16,523 nt of DNA from an uncultured Acetobacter sp. (lineage in GTDB: Bacteria > Pseudomonadota > Alphaproteobacteria > Acetobacterales > Acetobacteraceae): NCBI GenBank assembly GCA_937900755.1, contig CALCDN010000015.1, positions 1 through 16,523 on the forward strand. The letters run 5' to 3'. Numbering within the stretch: position 1 is the first letter of the stretch; every line of letters starts with the position of its first letter. Positions 14,061 through 16,523 of this stretch are shown here, piece by piece. The notes beneath the pieces were generated by a model. That model was not told where the DNA came from, ran no database searches, and saw nothing but the letters and a program-made list of their open reading frames with translations. A program made the translations under genes and the position numbers.

Positions 14061-14747
14061 CTATTTTTTAATGCACAGGGGGGGGATGCAGGAGTAGGAT
14101 TGCATATTCACATAATTACACCCCATGACATGCCCGATAGACGCGTTTTTCACATATTTTCCAGATGGTTTGAAAAGGTCCACGGAGTTTTTTATGGGAG
14201 TGCACTGCCTGAGTAATGCTCTTGCCCCTTTTGCCGAGACGGAATAGCCAATAACGCCAGAGGCTTCCAAAAGCTGGAAGGCGGAACTGGCAACATTCCG
14301 GCCACTGAACCGCTCCAGGTCTGCATTGGGTGATTTGTTGGTAAAGTAGCCGACGATAGGCATCCGACCATCCCCGAGACCAAAAATTATGTCGGAATCA
14401 TGCCCCCATAACAGGACGTCCCAGTCAGGATGTAATTTTGAAATAATACGCCTGGACTCTTCGTGGAAATTTTTACAAAAAATGACACCATCTTCAAATA
14501 AAGAGACAGGTTCGTTCTTTTTTATAGCCATTTCCCAGACATAAAAATGTAGATAAGCGCGAATGAGTTCATCAGTGCCATAATTAAGGTCGGGAGCAAA
14601 AAAGTTATTTCTGAATAGATATTCCTTGGATACTTTCTGGTTTTCCAGAGAGAATATGACGTCTCTTTCTTCTATAGTTCCATTGTTGACCGTAAAGTTA
14701 ACAAGAGAACTGGATATTTCATTTTTCTTTATTATGTTACAATTCAT
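14061..14747 (-). CDS. GT25-like protein, first gene of a three-gene operon
   Basis: A 228-residue protein with a family 25 glycosyltransferase outline: RAYLHFYVWEMAIKKNEPVS (63-82) resembles the helix before the acidic motif, then LFEDGVIF (83-90) stands where active enzymes usually have an E-D-D-A type sequence. DWDVLLWGHDSD (108-119) and GYSVSAKGARALL (167-179) follow in the expected order. Only one aspartate remains in the acidic box, so catalysis may be altered or lost. No signal or membrane segments are seen. AGGTG lies six bases before ATG 14747. The next gene starts 38 bases after its stop and is its diverged paralogue. Upstream AT-rich DNA offers only weak promoter matches (for example TTGTTT and AATAAA, 17 apart, at 14805-14777). 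Confidence 0.68.
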   Translation of the reverse strand: MNCNIIKKNEISSSLVNFTVNNGTIEERDVIFSLENQKVSKEYLFRNNFFAPDLNYGTDELIRAYLHFYVWEMAIKKNEPVSLFEDGVIFCKNFHEESRRIISKLHPDWDVLLWGHDSDIIFGLGDGRMPIVGYFTNKSPNADLERFSGRNVASSAFQLLEASGVIGYSVSAKGARALLRQCTPIKNSVDLFKPSGKYVKNASIGHVMGCNYVNMQSYSCIPPLCIKK

Positions 14748-15117
14748 TTTAACACCTGCGTATAAAATTTTAGGACTTTATTCCTTATTAAGTTACACGA
14801 AACAAATCCTTTTCACCAGTCTTACAGTGAGGAGATTTTCTCTTCTATGCCAGTAACGGGCCCGCACCTGATTTGTCCTGTCCTTGGGGCATGGTGGGTT
14901 GAATGGCTGCGTCGGCGGGAGAGTGATTTATGCCGTGTTCAGGCCCCGATATTGCGCGCATCGGGGCTTGCATAACAGTCCTGTCCGGTTTTGGTAGCGA
15001 GGTGTGTGATGCATGTTCGATTCGTGTTGGAAACGATGAAAGTTATGAATATTTTATGTAAATCCTCACGCATGTTCATGGATAAAACTTCTGTAATAAC
15101 GACCGCATACCGCTAGT

Positions 15118-15170
15118 CCGCAAGGAATAAGGCCTGTTTTTCCTGTTGGATGAAGGTGTTATTCCTGCGG
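15118..15170. repeat. Long stem-loop upstream of the HU gene
   Basis: CCGCAAGGAATAA (15118-15130) pairs with TTATTCCTGCGG (15159-15170): 12 base pairs with one bulged A, closing a 28-base loop that itself contains a T-run. The pairing is too long to be likely by chance in a gene-free region. It could be part of a small RNA, a processed leader or a relic of a mobile element. Confidence 0.4.
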
Positions 15171-15302
15171 CATTGAGCGGGGGGCATGTGTGTCCACAAA
15201 GCCACAGATTCCGTTTCTGCTGTTCCCATCGGCAGGAATCGAAAAAGATAAATCTTTTATGTTGGTAATTTTTAAAAAATGTGACTACAAGCCGTAAAGC
15301 CT

Positions 15303-15331
15303 TTTAGGCATGTTCGGTCAATAATTATCAT
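15303..15331 (+). promoter_or_regulatory. Candidate promoter of the HU gene
   Basis: TATCAT (15326-15331) matches the -10 consensus at five of six bases, and TTTAGG (15303-15308) lies exactly 17 bases upstream as a poor -35. This would give a leader of about 30 bases containing the AGGGAG ribosome-binding site (15351-15356). Confidence 0.35.
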
Positions 15332-15367
15332 GTACAAAATTCTGTCTGAAAGGGAGCCAGTAACTCT

Positions 15368-15637
15368 ATGAGCAAGGCCTTTATTGCAGCAGTGATTCAG
15401 GATTCGATCAACTGCACAGGGGTTGCCGCCAATCAGGCAGCGAATGACCTTATTGACGCCATTGTGGTTGAACTCAAGCGTGAGGGTGGGTTTACCCTGC
15501 CATCCTTTGGCACGTTTACGGTTCGCAAGACCAAGGCCCGTAAGGCGCTTAACCCCCGCACGGGTGAGCCGGTCAAGGTCAAGGCAGGCAAGACGGTCCG
15601 TTTCAAGGCCAGCCCCAACCTTAAAAAAGCTGTTTAA
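15368..15637 (+). CDS. HU-family nucleoid DNA-binding protein
   Basis: An 89-residue histone-like protein that binds and bends DNA as a dimer. The N-terminal helices (MSKAFIAAVIQDS to about residue 38) are followed by LPSFGTF (44-50), the variant of the G-F-G-x-F hinge, and by the DNA-binding arm KARKALNPRTGEPVKV (56-71). P63 in NPRTGE is the proline that intercalates at DNA kinks. The ending FKASPNLKKAV is typical. Length equals the family norm of about 90. AGGGAG ends 11 bases before ATG 15368, a slightly long but acceptable spacing. Base composition is that of the housekeeping DNA, so the AT-rich island ends before it. A clear terminator follows 38 bases after the stop, so it is a single-gene unit. 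Confidence 0.95.
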   Translation: MSKAFIAAVIQDSINCTGVAANQAANDLIDAIVVELKREGGFTLPSFGTFTVRKTKARKALNPRTGEPVKVKAGKTVRFKASPNLKKAV

Positions 15638-15675
15638 AAACCGGAGTTCCCTGCTCTTTTGGGCAGGCCCCCGTC

Positions 15676-15708
15676 AAAGCCGCACCGTTCCATGGTGCGG
15701 CTTTTTTT
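15676..15708 (+). terminator. Rho-independent terminator of the HU gene
   Basis: AAAGCCGCACC (15676-15686) pairs with GGTGCGGCTTT (15694-15704) across a seven-base loop, and the stem runs into a T tract through 15708. It has the textbook form and lies between the HU gene and the convergent MFS gene. On the minus strand the T tract is shorter, so termination there is less certain. Confidence 0.9.
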
Positions 15709-15721
15709 GTGACCTCCGGGT

Positions 15722-16523
15722 CTAGATGGTATCGGTTGTAATGTCTTCCAGCCTGTCCAGCCTGCGCAGGCCGGGGAACAGGCCCATCCACACCCCGGTT
15801 ACAACCAGCGTGCCAATGCCACCCAGCACAACTGCGGCAACCGGGCCCATTACGGCTGCCAGCATGCCACTTTCAAATTCACCCAGTTGGTTGGATGACC
15901 CGATGAACAGCATGTTCACGGCAGAGACCCGGCCGCGCATTTCGTCGGGTGTGCCAAGCTGAACCAGTGCGCCACGCACCATCACGCTCACCACATCCGC
16001 ACCACCTAGAATGGCCAGCATGAGCACGGATACGAGAATGGAGTGTGAAAAACCGAACAGGATGGTGGCAATGCCAAAAACCGCCACTGCGGCAAACATC
16101 CACCGTCCGGCATGGCGGCCCAGCGGGTGGCGGGCCAGAACGGCAGCAACCAGCAGGGCGCCAATGGCGGGAGCTGCCCGCAAAAGGCCAAGCCCCCATG
16201 GCCCGGCATGCAGAATATCCGTTGCAAAAATGGGGAGCATGGCCGTGGCTCCTCCCAAAAGCACGGCAAACAGATCAAGCGAAATCGCGCCCAGCATGGT
16301 GGGTTTGCGCCGTAAAAAGGCAATGCCACCAAACACGGCGGCCAATGTGGCCCGCTGTCGTGGCCGGGCCGGGCTTGTCATGACCATGGACCATGTGGCC
16401 AGTGCGGCCACGCCAAAGCTGAGCGCGCACAGGGAATAGCAGACCCCTGCCCCCAGCCCATACAAAAGCCCCCCCAGGGATGGCCCGGCAATACTTGCGA
16501 CCTGGAACAGGGAGGAGGAAAGC
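15722..16523 (-). CDS. MFS transporter, 3' part only (5' end beyond the window)
   Basis: The frame is open to the right edge, so at least 266 residues are visible and the N-terminal part is missing. The visible protein begins in a membrane segment around FQVASIAGPSLGGLLYGLG, a motif common at the end of the N-terminal half of MFS_3 (EntS-like) exporters, and contains about seven further hydrophobic segments. Between them is the charged loop TPDEMRGRVSAVNMLF, the D-x-x-R-G-R-V signature of this branch of the major facilitator superfamily. It would be an inner-membrane drug, siderophore or metabolite exporter; the substrate is unknown. An in-frame TTG at 16465 is inside the conserved protein and should not be taken as the start. 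The stop lies 13 bases past the HU terminator, convergent with HU. Confidence 0.88.
   Translation of the reverse strand, partial: LSSSLFQVASIAGPSLGGLLYGLGAGVCYSLCALSFGVAALATWSMVMTSPARPRQRATLAAVFGGIAFLRRKPTMLGAISLDLFAVLLGGATAMLPIFATDILHAGPWGLGLLRAAPAIGALLVAAVLARHPLGRHAGRWMFAAVAVFGIATILFGFSHSILVSVLMLAILGGADVVSVMVRGALVQLGTPDEMRGRVSAVNMLFIGSSNQLGEFESGMLAAVMGPVAAVVLGGIGTLVVTGVWMGLFPGLRRLDRLEDITTDTI

Larger units (their letters stand above)
14748..15367. other. 620-base gene-free region between the island operon and the HU gene
   Basis: No supported gene. The left end (14748-14810) is AT-rich and should hold the promoter of the minus-strand operon. At 14943-14967, GCCCCGAT pairs with ATCGGGGC over eight bases around a nine-base loop. 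A second long hairpin sits at 15118-15170. The right end carries a candidate HU promoter. The middle part returns towards the GC level of the housekeeping DNA and may include a small RNA, but I recognise no known RNA family. Confidence 0.4.

Overview
The window looks like chromosomal DNA from a GC-rich alphaproteobacterium, most likely an acetic acid bacterium (Acetobacteraceae such as Acetobacter, Komagataeibacter or Gluconacetobacter). This rests on the overall character of the histidine, NAD and ubiquinone genes and their high GC, and it is an inference; no marker here fixes the genus. Two base compositions alternate. The housekeeping DNA is GC-rich (positions 4021-4080 are 40/60 G+C by hand count), whereas the block from about 10030 to 14850 carries AT-rich genes (positions 10141-10200 are 19/60 G+C).

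Layout: (1) 1-71 is the 3' part of a tRNA-Lys(CUU). (2) 347-1239, plus strand, is a two-gene unit: a secreted lysozyme inhibitor of the Ivy type and a DUF4186 protein. (3) 7422 down to 1215, minus strand, is a tightly packed operon in the order hisB, hisH, GNAT acetyltransferase, hisA, hisF, hisE, HIT protein, nitroreductase, UbiH-family monooxygenase (probably UbiM). Most junctions from hisH onward overlap or lie within a few bases. (4) 9532-7481, minus strand, is a full-length glutamine-dependent NAD+ synthetase. (5) 9714-9788 is tRNA-Gly(GCC) with a likely terminator.

(6) 10087-14747 is an AT-rich island of glycan-related genes: a GT-A type glycosyltransferase (plus), a family 2 glycosyltransferase (minus), and a three-gene minus-strand operon of two GT25-like paralogues followed by a DUF3431-like protein. 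Two GC-richer, gene-free segments (10837-11126 and 12054-12635) separate these units, hold several hairpins and are not explained by any recognised gene. A 14-base sequence, GGGGCATCTCAGAT, occurs once before the first glycosyltransferase and once inside the second gene-free segment. (7) After a 620-base gene-free stretch comes an HU-family DNA-binding protein with a clear terminator, then the 3' part of an MFS exporter gene running off the right edge.

How the genes work together: hisB, hisH, hisA, hisF and hisE supply steps of histidine biosynthesis, with HisH and HisF forming the imidazole-glycerol-phosphate synthase. The trailing genes of that operon are redox or nucleotide enzymes with no direct histidine role. 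The island genes probably decorate a surface polysaccharide or lipopolysaccharide. The most interesting parts are the degenerate GT25-like pair with its DUF3431 partner and the unexplained structured segments around them. I found no CRISPR array, integrase, intact transposase or defence system.
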